Counted from the stretch's first letter, positions 8,375 to 16,265 are shown. The stretch: DNA of 42,604 nucleotides from Bacillota bacterium (GCA_023391535.1 JAEWAU010000125.1:1-42604), one strand, 5' to 3'. Notes: a model not told the origin generated them from the sequence alone. Made by a program: numbers and translations.

Positions 8375-8656
8375 ATGTATTCAATTGAAGCAATCTACAA
8401 AACGCGGTTTCGCACGCGGTCTGTGCGCTATGCGTTCGACACGGATTCCTATGAAGAAGCAATGCGGTTGTTCGATGCCAAGCTAAAGGGTAAAGGTATT
8501 ACGGACGACGATATCGTGAACTATACGGTGACCAAAACGATCCTCTGCGAACATTGCGGGAAAAAGGTCGATCTTGTAAATTCCTATAACGTCTGCGAGT
8601 GCGGTGCGGTTTACGATAGCTTTGGCACGGAGGAACAAACGCAAAACGTCCCTTAG
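8375..8656 (+). CDS. Small zinc-ribbon-like protein, unknown
   Basis: Protein of 93 aa starting at ATG 8375 with GGAGG upstream. Residues 1-52 look like a compact alpha/beta segment (IEAIYKTRFRTRSVRY, then an acidic helix). The C-terminal half carries four Cys: C58 and C61 (CEHC) and C74 and C76 (CEC), a C-x2-C-x12-C-x-C knuckle that resembles a short zinc ribbon. The tail is polar. There is no signal peptide or membrane helix, so it is cytoplasmic. It is the first gene after its own promoter and is followed by the priming sugar transferase, which may be co-transcribed. I do not recognise the family; a regulatory or nucleic-acid-binding role is only a guess. Confidence 0.7.
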   Translation: MYSIEAIYKTRFRTRSVRYAFDTDSYEEAMRLFDAKLKGKGITDDDIVNYTVTKTILCEHCGKKVDLVNSYNVCECGAVYDSFGTEEQTQNVP

Positions 8657-8719
8657 CTGATAACTAAGAAAGCTTTCAGCTGTTGAAGCCTGGCGGGAGA
8701 TAAAAGAGAATAGGAGAGC

Positions 8720-9427
8720 TTGGGGGCAGGCAATGTGGAATTGTCAAAAACGGAAAGGGAGCCGGAGGAACCGGATGAAGCCTATATCGAAGCGCTTCAC
8801 CCATTGGAAGCCGGGCCGTCGTTTGTCTATTTGACGGTTAAGCGCGGAGCGGATCTTGTACTGTCTTTTTTAGGGCTTTTGTTGATGGCGCCGTTACTGC
8901 TCGGCATTTCCGCCGCCATCAAAGCAACCACGAAGGGACCGGCCATTTACAGGCAGGCGCGCGTAGGACGCGAAGGAAAAATATTCACCATTTACAAATT
9001 CCGCACAATGGTGGATGGCGCAGACCGTCTGGAAGAGCATTTATCCGACGAACTGATTAAAGAATATCGGAAAAACCGCAAGCTGGCCGAGGACCCGCGC
9101 GTCACAAAAATCGGCGAGTTTCTGCGCAGGTCGAGCCTCGACGAGCTGCCACAGCTGTGGAACATCTGGAAGGGCGACATGACGCTTGTGGGGCCGCGGC
9201 CGATGATGCCCGAGGAAATTATTCTATATGGTCAAAGCTACCGCGATTACATAACCGTAAAACCGGGGCTTACGTGCCTGTGGCAGATCACAAGCAGGCA
9301 TAATACCGTCATGAACGCGCGGGCGGAACTCGACGAAGAATATTTTTGCCGGATGGGATTGCACAGTGATTTTGTGATTCTATGCAAGACGGTCAGAACC
9401 GTGCTTTCTCAAAAAGGGGCTTGCTGA
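8720..9427 (+). CDS. Priming sugar transferase (bacterial sugar transferase family)
   Basis: Membrane-bound phosphoglycosyl transferase of 235 aa (PF02397 type: WcaJ/EpsL/CpsE C-terminal domain) that moves a sugar-1-phosphate to undecaprenyl phosphate to start a repeat unit. A polar N-terminus of about 33 aa precedes KRGADLVLSFLGLLLMAPLL, the single re-entrant helix with the conserved KR..D. Then come FTIYKFRTM, DPRVTKIGEFLRRSSLDELPQ (with the catalytic Asp-Glu), the WNIWKGDM segment, LVGPRPMMP, and KPGLTCLWQI. TTG 8720 lies only 3 nt after TAGGAG; GTG 8735, preceded by GGGGG, is an equally good start. It is monotopic and lacks the large N-terminal membrane domain of WbaP. The sugar cannot be read from sequence. 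Confidence 0.93.
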   Translation: MGAGNVELSKTEREPEEPDEAYIEALHPLEAGPSFVYLTVKRGADLVLSFLGLLLMAPLLLGISAAIKATTKGPAIYRQARVGREGKIFTIYKFRTMVDGADRLEEHLSDELIKEYRKNRKLAEDPRVTKIGEFLRRSSLDELPQLWNIWKGDMTLVGPRPMMPEEIILYGQSYRDYITVKPGLTCLWQITSRHNTVMNARAELDEEYFCRMGLHSDFVILCKTVRTVLSQKGAC

Positions 9428-10185
9428 TCCTTTATATTCCGCCACATTTTGATATTTTTCAAAAGCGCTCGGTATCCGTTCCCACAGAAAAAGGGAACGG
9501 ATGGTTCGCCATTACATGGTAAAATCCCGATGGCCGCAACTTCCCGCCCCTGTGCGCGGAAGCCGCGGCCTTTTCATGCGCGCCCGGCTGTGAGCGGCAA
9601 AGCGCCCCATGCAGAAAGAGGGCTCCGGCAATGTCGCGCCAGCAAATTTCGGCGGCGCTTTTATCGGCAACGGGCGGCATAACCCGCAATATCGCTATAT
9701 TCTTCAATTTCAGCCGATTGCACTATTTCTTTGCCTCCGAAACATCGGGGGTGGCTCCCTATCGCCTACTACCAGTTTCAATCAGTTAAAGGGGTATCGC
9801 TGGTAAAGGCGTTTCGGCCGGATTTGTTGCAGGGCTGCTGTTCGTGCTATACTGTTTAGGCATAGCGTATGGTACGGGCACCGCAATCAAAGTTTATGCT
9901 TCCATTAAAGCTCATCCTGTATCCACCCTGCCGTGGGCCGTTGCCGCCCGCGCAGTCGGGGGTCTTGCAGCGCGGCATTTCAGGTTGGAGCCGATGGCGG
10001 CAGGAAGCGATTTCCCACAGGCGAAAGGGATCGTCCTTTTGGGGTTTGAAAATGAATAGCCCTAAACAAGCCGGCGTTGCCACGAAAGCCCTTGCAACGA
10101 TTTCAGAAAGGTACAAAGAAATACCTGCGCTTAGCTTAAACATCACAAGAATCAACGTACAATCAAGTACAGCAAGGCGGTCTTT
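9428..10185. other. 758-bp gap without a convincing gene
   Basis: Open frames here are short, have no ribosome sites and resemble nothing I know. Visible elements are a perfect hairpin at 9474-9502, a promoter-like TTGTTG-18-TATACT at 9824-9853, and a nested hairpin near 10014-10040 (AAAGG/CCTTT inside CCC/GGG). It could hold decayed genes or an unrecognised RNA. Confidence 0.5.
9474..9502. terminator. Perfect hairpin after sugar transferase
   Basis: ATCCGTTCCC (9474-9483) pairs perfectly with GGGAACGGAT (9493-9502) across a 9-nt A-rich loop, 46 nt after the sugar transferase stop. There is no T run on the plus strand, so termination is plausible but not certain. Confidence 0.45.
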
Positions 10186-11451
10186 ATGCCCACAATAACT
10201 GGAAAAGCGACGATCTTTGATTCTTTTAAGCTGCTTCGCGGCAACACGAGGGCCTCCGTACTAATGGAACCCATGTACGGCATTCCGTTCGCCCTATATA
10301 ATTTTTATTTGAGCCTATACATGAAGAGCATGGGCATCAGCGATGTGCAGATCGGCTATTTGATTGCTTTAAATTGCATTTTCAGCGCGATTTTTTCTCT
10401 GTTCGGCGGCGTAATCACTGACCGTCTTGGCCGAAAGCGTACAACGCTGATTTTCGACTTTTTGAGCTGGCCCGTTTCCCTGCTGATATATGCCTTTTCC
10501 TGTTCGTTTTGGATGTTTGCGCTCGGCATTATCATGAACAGCTTTAGCAAAATAGTCGGCGTTTCATGGAATCTCATGGTAATCGAGGATGCCACCAACG
10601 AGGAGCGCATCGCCGCTTTTAACATTCTCAATATCATTAACCTCGCTACGGGGGTAATTACTCCGCTTGCAGGCATCGCGATCAGCTTCTTTGGCATCGT
10701 CGCAGCGGAACGCAGCTTTATCCTTTTTGCCGCGGCCTGCATGGTAGTGATGATTCTTATCCGCAACCATCTTTATGTGGAAACAAAGATCGGCCAGGAA
10801 ATTTTGGAATCGCAGTCCAGATTTGAACTGCGGGAAATTTTCAGAGGCGGAATCTACGGCCGTTCCCTCTCGGCGATTTTCAAAAGCAAAGAGATTCTGC
10901 TGGCGCTGGCCGTGTACATTCTTTTCATGACTTATATTCCGGTCGGTACGTTCAGCAGCCTGTATTACGCGCCTTTTTTCAGCGAGGTATTGTCGATAAA
11001 CAAATCCGCCGTTTCGGTGTTGGGTGCGGTTAATTCCGCCGTGATGCTGTTTATTTTTGTATTTGTGATCCCGGTGATCAGCCGACTGTTGCCTGAAAAA
11101 AACATGCTCGCAGGCATCGTGCTCCAGGCGATCGCCCTTCTCGGATTCGTGTTGATTCCGCGCAACCATCTGGCGGGCGTGATTATATTTGTGGTGGTGT
11201 TTGCTGTCGGTTTTGGCATTTTCCGGCCGTTTATCGACGCCCTTCTGGCGGAGGTGACCGACGGGCGGGAGCGTGCCGGCATTTACTCGTTGCTCAACAT
11301 GGTAATAAGCATATTGAGTTCTCTGTTTGGCCTTATTTCGGGATATCTTTATGTGGTTAATCCGCGGCTGATTTATATTTTATCGATCGGATTCCTGCTC
11401 ATCTGCACGGTGCTCCTGGTTTTCTTCACAAGGCTCCGTGAGCGCGGCTGA
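10186..11451 (+). CDS. MFS transporter
   Basis: Major facilitator superfamily permease of 421 aa with about 12 hydrophobic helices. The signature loop between helices 2 and 3 is clear (GGVITDRLGRKRTT), and a cytoplasmic central loop rich in charged residues lies near 195-225. The C-terminal half has the usual second six-helix bundle and ends RLRERG. The ATG at 10186 follows AAGGCGG. The substrate cannot be read from sequence. It precedes the 2-enoate-reductase-like gene by 143 nt, but that gene has its own promoter, so a functional link (for example uptake or export of an unsaturated acid) is only suggested by proximity. A drug-efflux type is the main alternative. Confidence 0.85.
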   Translation: MPTITGKATIFDSFKLLRGNTRASVLMEPMYGIPFALYNFYLSLYMKSMGISDVQIGYLIALNCIFSAIFSLFGGVITDRLGRKRTTLIFDFLSWPVSLLIYAFSCSFWMFALGIIMNSFSKIVGVSWNLMVIEDATNEERIAAFNILNIINLATGVITPLAGIAISFFGIVAAERSFILFAAACMVVMILIRNHLYVETKIGQEILESQSRFELREIFRGGIYGRSLSAIFKSKEILLALAVYILFMTYIPVGTFSSLYYAPFFSEVLSINKSAVSVLGAVNSAVMLFIFVFVIPVISRLLPEKNMLAGIVLQAIALLGFVLIPRNHLAGVIIFVVVFAVGFGIFRPFIDALLAEVTDGRERAGIYSLLNMVISILSSLFGLISGYLYVVNPRLIYILSIGFLLICTVLLVFFTRLRERG

Positions 11452-11512
11452 AAACAAATAAAGAAAGCTAAGTGGGCAGAAATAGGGATTTGACGAAGCT
11501 GAAGTTAATTTA

Positions 11513-11541
11513 TTGACAAATAAAGAAAGGCATGATACTGT
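11513..11541 (+). promoter_or_regulatory. Promoter of enoate reductase operon
   Basis: Perfect TTGACA (11513-11518), 17-bp spacer, weak TACTGT (11536-11541). Downstream, short inverted repeats built on GAAT/ATTC (from about 11553) lie between the -10 box and the ribosome site GGAGG (11583). They are candidate binding sites for the TetR protein of the same operon. Confidence 0.65.
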
Positions 11542-11594
11542 ATTGTGTAGAATCAATTCGGTGAACGCATTCTGTGATTAATGGAGGTCTTCAA

Positions 11595-13592
11595 ATGAAA
11601 GCGCAGTATCGCGGCCTGTTTGAACCCGTTCGAATCGGAACATGCGATTTGAAAAATCGCTTTGCGATGGCGCCGATGGGGCCGCTTGGCCTTGGCGACG
11701 CGGATGGCGGCTTTAACCAGAGGGGAATCGATTACTACACGGAGCGTGCAAAGGGCGGCACCGGCCTGATCATCACGGGCGTGACGTTTGTTGATAACCG
11801 CGTTGAGCAGCACGATATGCCAAACTGCCCGTGTTCCACATGGAACCCGGTACACTTTATTCGCACCTCGAGGGAAATGACCGAGCGGATCCACGCGTAT
11901 GACGCGAAGGTGTTTCTGCAGCTTTCCGCCGGATTTGGACGGGTTACCATTCCCACCAACCTCGGCGAGCATCCGCCGGTCGCCCCTTCGCCGATCATGC
12001 ATCGCTGGCTGGACAAGGTCTGTCGTCCGCTGACGAAAGACGAAATCCACGAAATTGTGGTGCAGTTCGGAAAAGGCGCTTACAACGCCAAGCGCGCGGG
12101 ATTCGACGGCGTGCAGATTCACGCCGTGCACGAGGGGTACCTGCTCGACCAGTTTGCCATTTCCCTGTTCAACCAGCGCACCGACGAATACGGCGGAAGC
12201 CTGGAAAACCGCCTGCGGTTCGCGCGCGAAATTCTGGAGGAAATCAAAAAAACCTGCGGCGAGGATTTTCCCGTCGCCCTGCGGTACAGCGTCAAAAGCT
12301 TCATCAAAGATATGCGTGTAGGCGCCTTGCCGGGCGAAGAATTTGAGGAAAAAGGGAAGGACGTGGAGGAAGGCATAAAAGCCGCAAAGCTGCTGGAGGA
12401 ATACGGCTACGACGCGCTGGATGTGGACGTGGGCTGCTACGATGCCTGGTGGTGGAACCACCCGCCGATGTACCAAAAAAAGGGCCTGTATATGCCCTAC
12501 TGCAAAATGGTGAAGGATGCCGTGAAAATTCCGGTGCTGTGCGCGGGCCGCATGGATAACCCGGAGCTTGCATCCGCGGCGCTGCGCGACGGCGTGTGCG
12601 ACATCATCTCGCTGGGCCGCCCGCTGCTGGCCGACCCGGATTACGTCAACAAACTGCATGCGGACGATACGGAATCCATCCGGCCCTGCATCTCCTGCCA
12701 GGAGGGCTGCATGGGGCGCATTCAGGAATATTCGGCGCTGAACTGCGCCGTCAACCCGCAGGCATGCCGGGAGCGCTCTCAGCGGCCGGTACCGGCGGCG
12801 TTCCCCAAACGCGTTCTGATCGTGGGCGGAGGCGTGGCCGGCTGCGAAGCGGCGCGCGTGCTGGCGCTGCGCGGGCATAAGCCCGAGGTCTACGAGAAGT
12901 CGGATCGGTTGGGCGGGAACCTGATTCCCGGCGGCGTTCCTTCCTTCAAGGAGGATGACCATGCGCTGGCCGCGTGGTACGCGCATACTCTGAAGCAACT
13001 TCGGGTCCCCGTTTATCTGAACACCGAGCTGGACGCTTCGGCGATCCGGAACGCCGGCGCCGACGTGGTTTTGATCGCAACCGGTTCAAAGCCAAAGCTG
13101 TTCCGCCTTGGCGAAGGCCCGGTGTTCTCCGCCGCGGACGTTCTGCTGGGCAGGAAGCGGGCCGGTGAACGCGTCGCCATCATCGGCGGCGGGCTTGTCG
13201 GCTGCGAGCTGGCGCTGCACCTGCGCGAGCAGGGAAAACAGGTCACGATCGTGGAAGCGCTGGAAAAGATTCTGGCTGTGAACAGGCCGCTCTGCCACGC
13301 CAACAGCGAAATGCTGGAAGCGCTGATTCCGTTTAAGGGCGTTAAAACGATCACATCGGCCAAGGCGGTCGGGTACGACGGAAAAACGCTGAAGATCCAG
13401 GCTCCGAGCGGGCCGCTGGAGCTTCCGGCCGATACGGTGGTGCTTGCCGTCGGCTATTCCTCCGAAAACGCGTTGTTTGAGGAATTGAAAAATGAACTCC
13501 CGCGGATTCATCTGTTGGGGGACGCAAGAAATGTCGCCAATATCCTGTACGCGATCTGGGATGCATATGAGTTGGCGGGACATATCGAATGA
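11595..13592 (+). CDS. 2-enoate-reductase-like flavoenzyme (OYE + Fe-S + NADH domain)
   Basis: Protein of 665 aa from ATG 11595 (GGAGG 7 nt upstream), the full length of the 2-enoate reductase / 2,4-dienoyl-CoA reductase / BaiCD-BaiH family. Residues 1-355 form an old-yellow-enzyme TIM barrel binding FMN, with IHAVHEGYLLDQF (175-187) as active-site segment and LGRPLLADPD near its end. Cys365, Cys368, Cys372 and Cys384 (CISCQEGC...C) bind a 4Fe-4S cluster. Residues 405-665 are a pyridine-nucleotide/FAD domain with VLIVGGGVAG (407) and a second VAIIGGGLVG near 536. Known relatives reduce C=C bonds of enoates, dienoyl-CoAs or bile-acid intermediates with NAD(P)H, usually in anaerobes. The substrate here is open; the HAVHEGYLL form favours clostridial enoate reductase. 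The stop overlaps the TetR gene by ATGA. Confidence 0.9.
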   Translation: MKAQYRGLFEPVRIGTCDLKNRFAMAPMGPLGLGDADGGFNQRGIDYYTERAKGGTGLIITGVTFVDNRVEQHDMPNCPCSTWNPVHFIRTSREMTERIHAYDAKVFLQLSAGFGRVTIPTNLGEHPPVAPSPIMHRWLDKVCRPLTKDEIHEIVVQFGKGAYNAKRAGFDGVQIHAVHEGYLLDQFAISLFNQRTDEYGGSLENRLRFAREILEEIKKTCGEDFPVALRYSVKSFIKDMRVGALPGEEFEEKGKDVEEGIKAAKLLEEYGYDALDVDVGCYDAWWWNHPPMYQKKGLYMPYCKMVKDAVKIPVLCAGRMDNPELASAALRDGVCDIISLGRPLLADPDYVNKLHADDTESIRPCISCQEGCMGRIQEYSALNCAVNPQACRERSQRPVPAAFPKRVLIVGGGVAGCEAARVLALRGHKPEVYEKSDRLGGNLIPGGVPSFKEDDHALAAWYAHTLKQLRVPVYLNTELDASAIRNAGADVVLIATGSKPKLFRLGEGPVFSAADVLLGRKRAGERVAIIGGGLVGCELALHLREQGKQVTIVEALEKILAVNRPLCHANSEMLEALIPFKGVKTITSAKAVGYDGKTLKIQAPSGPLELPADTVVLAVGYSSENALFEELKNELPRIHLLGDARNVANILYAIWDAYELAGHIE

Positions 13593-14191
13593 ATGAGCTT
13601 CCCTCGAAAAAAGCCACCGGCCGGGATCTGCAGGCGCGCGCGACCAAAAAGAAGCTCTACGACTGCGGCATCCGCCTGATGAACCAGTACGGCTACGAGC
13701 ACATCTCCGTGGAGCAGATCGCCAAAACGGCGCAGGTCTCCGTCGGAGCCTTTTACCATTATTTCCGCTCCAAAATGGATCTGTTGGCCGAAATCTACCG
13801 GGGCGGAGACGATTATTTCCGCGCGGAGGTTCCGGCGCTCCGCAGCCGGTACGTCTCTTGCCGCGAAAGAGTGCCGGCCTATTTCGATCTGTACGCGCGG
13901 CTGTCTCTTTTAAACGGGATCGACATGGTGAAAAGCCTGTACGTGCCCACCAACGGAATGTTTTTGACGCACGGGCGGGCCATGCAGGATCTGCTGACCG
14001 ATATTTTGCGGGAAGGGCAGGCTCGCGGAGAGGTTTCCGCCCAATGCGGCGCCGCGGAAATAACGGAACAGTTGTTTCTCGTCGCCCGGGGCGTCATTTT
14101 CGACTGGTGCCTGCACGACGGGAAAAGCGACCTGGCCGAAACCATGCGCGATATCCTCGTCCGGCAATTTCAGACGTATCTTTCCGATTGA
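13589..14191 (+). CDS. TetR/AcrR-family regulator
   Basis: Transcription factor of 200 aa. The N-terminal TetR helix-turn-helix is clear: a KKLYDCGIRLMNQYGYEHIS helix, VEQIAKTAQVSVGAFYHYF recognition segment, and RSKMDLLAEIY. The C-terminal ligand domain (about 65-200) is all-helical and variable, as normal. Its ATG overlaps the stop of the enoate reductase by ATGA, so both are made from one message, and the regulator most likely controls its own operon. Candidate operators are the GAAT/ATTC inverted repeats between the TTGACA promoter and the first gene. The inducer is presumably a substrate of the reductase, which is inference. Confidence 0.92.
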   Translation: MNELPSKKATGRDLQARATKKKLYDCGIRLMNQYGYEHISVEQIAKTAQVSVGAFYHYFRSKMDLLAEIYRGGDDYFRAEVPALRSRYVSCRERVPAYFDLYARLSLLNGIDMVKSLYVPTNGMFLTHGRAMQDLLTDILREGQARGEVSAQCGAAEITEQLFLVARGVIFDWCLHDGKSDLAETMRDILVRQFQTYLSD

Positions 14192-14201
14192 ATTCTTTTC
14201 T

Positions 14202-14230
14202 GCGCCGGGCTTTCGTCGGAAGCCCGGCGC
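14202..14230 (+). terminator. Hairpin after the TetR gene
   Basis: GCGCCGGGCTT (14202-14212) pairs perfectly with AAGCCCGGCGC (14220-14230) over a 7-nt loop, 10 nt after the TetR stop. It lacks a T tract. A near copy of its right half (TCGTCGGGAAGCCCGGC) recurs at about 14273. The rest of the gap up to 14438 holds nothing I can name. Confidence 0.55.
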
Positions 14231-14438
14231 AACCCTTAGGCGACACCGTATAATTGCCTTCTTGTTTCCGCTCTCGTCGGGAAGCCCGGCCGCTTTCCCC
14301 TTTAATTTATTGTCGTATTTCCAAAAACTGCAACTGGCACTTGGTGCCTTTACAACACCGCCCGCCATGTGTATATCACATCCCGGTTACGGTCTTTAAA
14401 CCGGGCTTGTCCGACCGTTTTCCACAAAATATCCCCTT

Positions 14439-14951
14439 TTGCTTGCTCCGTACAAAAAATACTACTCCAACGCGCGGGACCAGGACGATCTCATTTCCAT
14501 CGGCACCATCGGGCTGATCAAGGCCGTTTCCACCTTCGACAGCGACAAGGGCACGCGGCTCGCCACCTACGCCGCGCGCTGCATTGAAAATGAAATCCTC
14601 ATGTATTTCCGCAACCAGAAAAAGACCGCGCAGGACGTTTACATCAACGACCCCATCGACACCGACAAGGACGGCAACCAGCTGACGCTGATGGACGTGG
14701 TGAGCTGCGAGGACACCATCCTTGAAGACGTGGATCTCAAGCTCAAATCCGAACGCCTGCGGCGCTATATCTCCACCGCTCTGCACGGGCGCGAGCGCAC
14801 CATCATCGAGATGCGCTACGGGCTGGACGGCCGCACGCCCAAAACGCAGCGCGAAGTGGCACGCGCGCTGAACATCTCGCGCTCGTATGTATCGCGCATC
14901 GAAAAAAAAGCGCTGGGCGAGCTGCGCGAGCTGTTCGAGCGCGAGGGATAA
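14439..14951 (+). CDS. sigK: Sporulation sigma factor SigK, 5'-truncated
   Basis: About 165 aa matching the C-terminal two thirds of sigma-K/sigma-E factors: KKYYSNARDQDDLISIGTIG (region 2.1-2.2), the -10-recognition segment TRLATYAARCIENEILMY, a KDGNQLTLMDV linker, and region 4 with TQREVARALNISRSYVSRIE. The linker and SRSYVSRIEK favour SigK over SigE. Intact SigK has about 65-70 more residues at the N-terminus, ending LVAHIVKKYY. Here homology begins abruptly at KKYY (about 14452); the codons before it are unrelated, reach a stop at 14396, and have no ribosome site. So this is a 3' fragment. It may be the downstream half of a skin-type split gene, a real truncation, or an assembly join. No N-terminal half is seen elsewhere in the window. 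Confidence 0.85.
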   Translation: MLAPYKKYYSNARDQDDLISIGTIGLIKAVSTFDSDKGTRLATYAARCIENEILMYFRNQKKTAQDVYINDPIDTDKDGNQLTLMDVVSCEDTILEDVDLKLKSERLRRYISTALHGRERTIIEMRYGLDGRTPKTQREVARALNISRSYVSRIEKKALGELRELFEREG

Positions 14952-14983
14952 CCGGCGGGCACTCTTTTTTCGGATGTGATACC

Positions 14984-15397
14984 ATGCGGTTCTGCGAAAA
15001 ACAACAGCTCCTCTCTTTGATGGATGCGATGCAGCAAGTGCCGGCGGAGATGCTGCGGCTTACGGCGCTGGGAAAAACGGACGCCGCGCGGTGCGGCAAG
15101 CCCTGGCGCCGCTTTCTGCGGAGCCGGACGCCGCGCAGGCCCAGGCCGCGGCGGCGGCCTTGCGCGCCGCGCGGGAAAGCGCCGCCGCGCTGCGGCCGGA
15201 CAAGCTGGAGGCTGCCTTTTTCCCCATATGGCCTCGATGTGGGATTCCATGGCGAGCGTGTGGGAGGCGGCGCGAAACGACCCTTCCTGCAGTGCTTACG
15301 TGGTGCCCATCCCCTATTTCGACCGGCTGCCCGACCGCAGCCTCGGCGCGATGCGTTACGACGGCGCGCTTTACCCCGAGAATGTGGTTGAAAAAAG
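14984..15397 (+). pseudogene. CDP-glycerol glycerophosphotransferase-family N-terminal remnant
   Basis: Three successive frames join into one recognisable protein: MRFCEKQQLLSLMDAMQQVP from 14984, shifting near 15085-15092 to VRQALAPLSAEPDAAQAQ, then shifting again near 15217-15225 to HMASMWDSMASVWEAARNDP...YVVPIPYFDR...YDGALYPENV. The last part matches the ASMWDSLESVWRAA...DAYVIPIPYYDR...Y.GD.YP signature at the start of the glycan domain in large clostridial proteins annotated as CDP-glycerol glycerophosphotransferases. That gene would continue for several hundred codons, but it stops at the IS3-family end at 15398. Two frameshifts (the second in a T/C homopolymer) plus the insertion make it a pseudogene, although the frameshifts alone could be sequencing errors. 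The codons just before the break are still in frame. Confidence 0.75.
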
Positions 15398-15690
15398 CGA
15401 ATTGACCCCCAAAAGTTAAACAACATTTATATCAAGCAGCCGAAAGGGCTTGCTGCCTGTGTAAAGCGGGCGGTAAGCCCTTTCGTTTTGCCTTGATACG
15501 GTGGTTGTTGTAGGAATCCAGATATTCCATGAGTTCGGCCTTGAACTGGTCATCAGTAAGCATTCTCTGGTACCGCTTGTGTTGATACTGCCAGCCTTGA
15601 TTGGAAAAGAATATGAGAACCTGAGTTCTTGAAGGATGAATTCCAATACGAACAGGAGCAGGAGATGCGAGAACGTTCCCGTCACGTATA
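15398..15690 (-). mobile_element. IS3-family (IS150-like) transposase remnant
   Basis: Read on the minus strand, the frame starting WQYQHKRYQRMLTDDQFKAE and continuing MEYLDSYNNHRIKAKRKGLP, PALHRQQALSAA, then stop, is the C-terminus of an IS150-like orfB transposase (DDE integrase). The upstream motif reads FFSNQGWQY instead of HSDQGWQY, so the second catalytic Asp is Asn. About 20 codons further upstream homology fades; the start, orfA and left end are missing. The terminal TTTAACTTTTGGGGGTCAATTC-like sequence (split here: TTTAACTTTTGGGGG, then TCAATTC) at 15398-15420 resembles IS3-family ends. It abuts the glycerophosphotransferase-family fragment, so it, or a deletion it caused, destroyed that gene. 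No matching second end or target duplication is visible. Confidence 0.8.
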
Positions 15691-15702
15691 ACTCGAAACG
15701 GA

Positions 15703-15731
15703 TTGCGTAAACTTTAAAAAAACAATATTAG
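15703..15731 (+). promoter_or_regulatory. Possible promoter of CBO0543 cluster
   Basis: TTGCGT (15703-15708), 17-bp spacer, TATTAG (15726-15731), 11 nt before the first gene. The -10 box is imperfect and the short leader leaves little room for a ribosome site, so this is tentative. Confidence 0.35.
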
Positions 15732-15741
15732 GTAGTGTAGA

Positions 15742-16251
15742 ATGATGGCATTATTTATAGTGGCATTGCTTTGTGCCGGATTATGCTATCGATGGGGCGA
15801 TTGGAAACATTGGAAATTATATTACCCTACGATACTTTTTTATATTATCGGGACACTGCTCGAAAATATCGTAACGACCCAAAAGCCATTATGGCTTCTT
15901 TTCGGCTCGTCTCCGGCGGATAGGCTCTCGGACTTCATTTTGGGTTTTTTGATTTTCCCCAGTATCATCATTGTGTATCTGTCCAATTATCCCAAAAGGA
16001 AGTATTTCCAGATGGTATATATTCTCGCCTTTACCATGTCCCTGTCATTGATTGAGTATATAGTCTATCTGAAAAAAGGAATTCTGTATTACAATGGCTG
16101 GAATATCGGATGGTCGGTTTTGATCTATCTCGGAGCGTTCCCGTTATTGAGATTGCATCATACAAATCCTTTACTGGCATGGTTAATCTTTTTTGCTTTA
16201 ACAGGCGCGGGAATATTCTACTTTAAAATTCCAATAAGTCAGTTGCTGTAA
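15742..16251 (+). CDS. CBO0543-family-like membrane protein 1
   Basis: Integral membrane protein of 169 aa with about five helices. The N-terminal pattern (CYRWGDWKHWKLYYPTILFY, then GTLLENIVT...PLWLL) is what I associate with the CBO0543 family, membrane proteins of unknown function common in Bacillus and Clostridium spore formers. Aromatic and Pro/Tyr residues near helix ends are conserved in style; there are no catalytic motifs. The DNA is much more AT-rich than flanking genes. It starts a tight three-gene run (14 nt and 18 nt gaps) with two related proteins, so they are probably one transcript and perhaps one complex. It is the most divergent of the three. Confidence 0.65.
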   Translation: MMALFIVALLCAGLCYRWGDWKHWKLYYPTILFYIIGTLLENIVTTQKPLWLLFGSSPADRLSDFILGFLIFPSIIIVYLSNYPKRKYFQMVYILAFTMSLSLIEYIVYLKKGILYYNGWNIGWSVLIYLGAFPLLRLHHTNPLLAWLIFFALTGAGIFYFKIPISQLL

Positions 16252-16265
16252 GCTGGTGAGAACAA

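Noticed and set aside
9505..9700. Cobalamin or fluoride riboswitch on the minus strand
   Set aside because: The required conserved boxes are absent.
9449..9806. Short frames on both strands after the sugar transferase
   Set aside because: No start signals, odd composition and no similarity to known proteins.
14439..15420. Complete skin-type prophage
   Set aside because: No recombinase, phage gene or N-terminal sigK half is present in the window; only the possibility of a split gene is kept.
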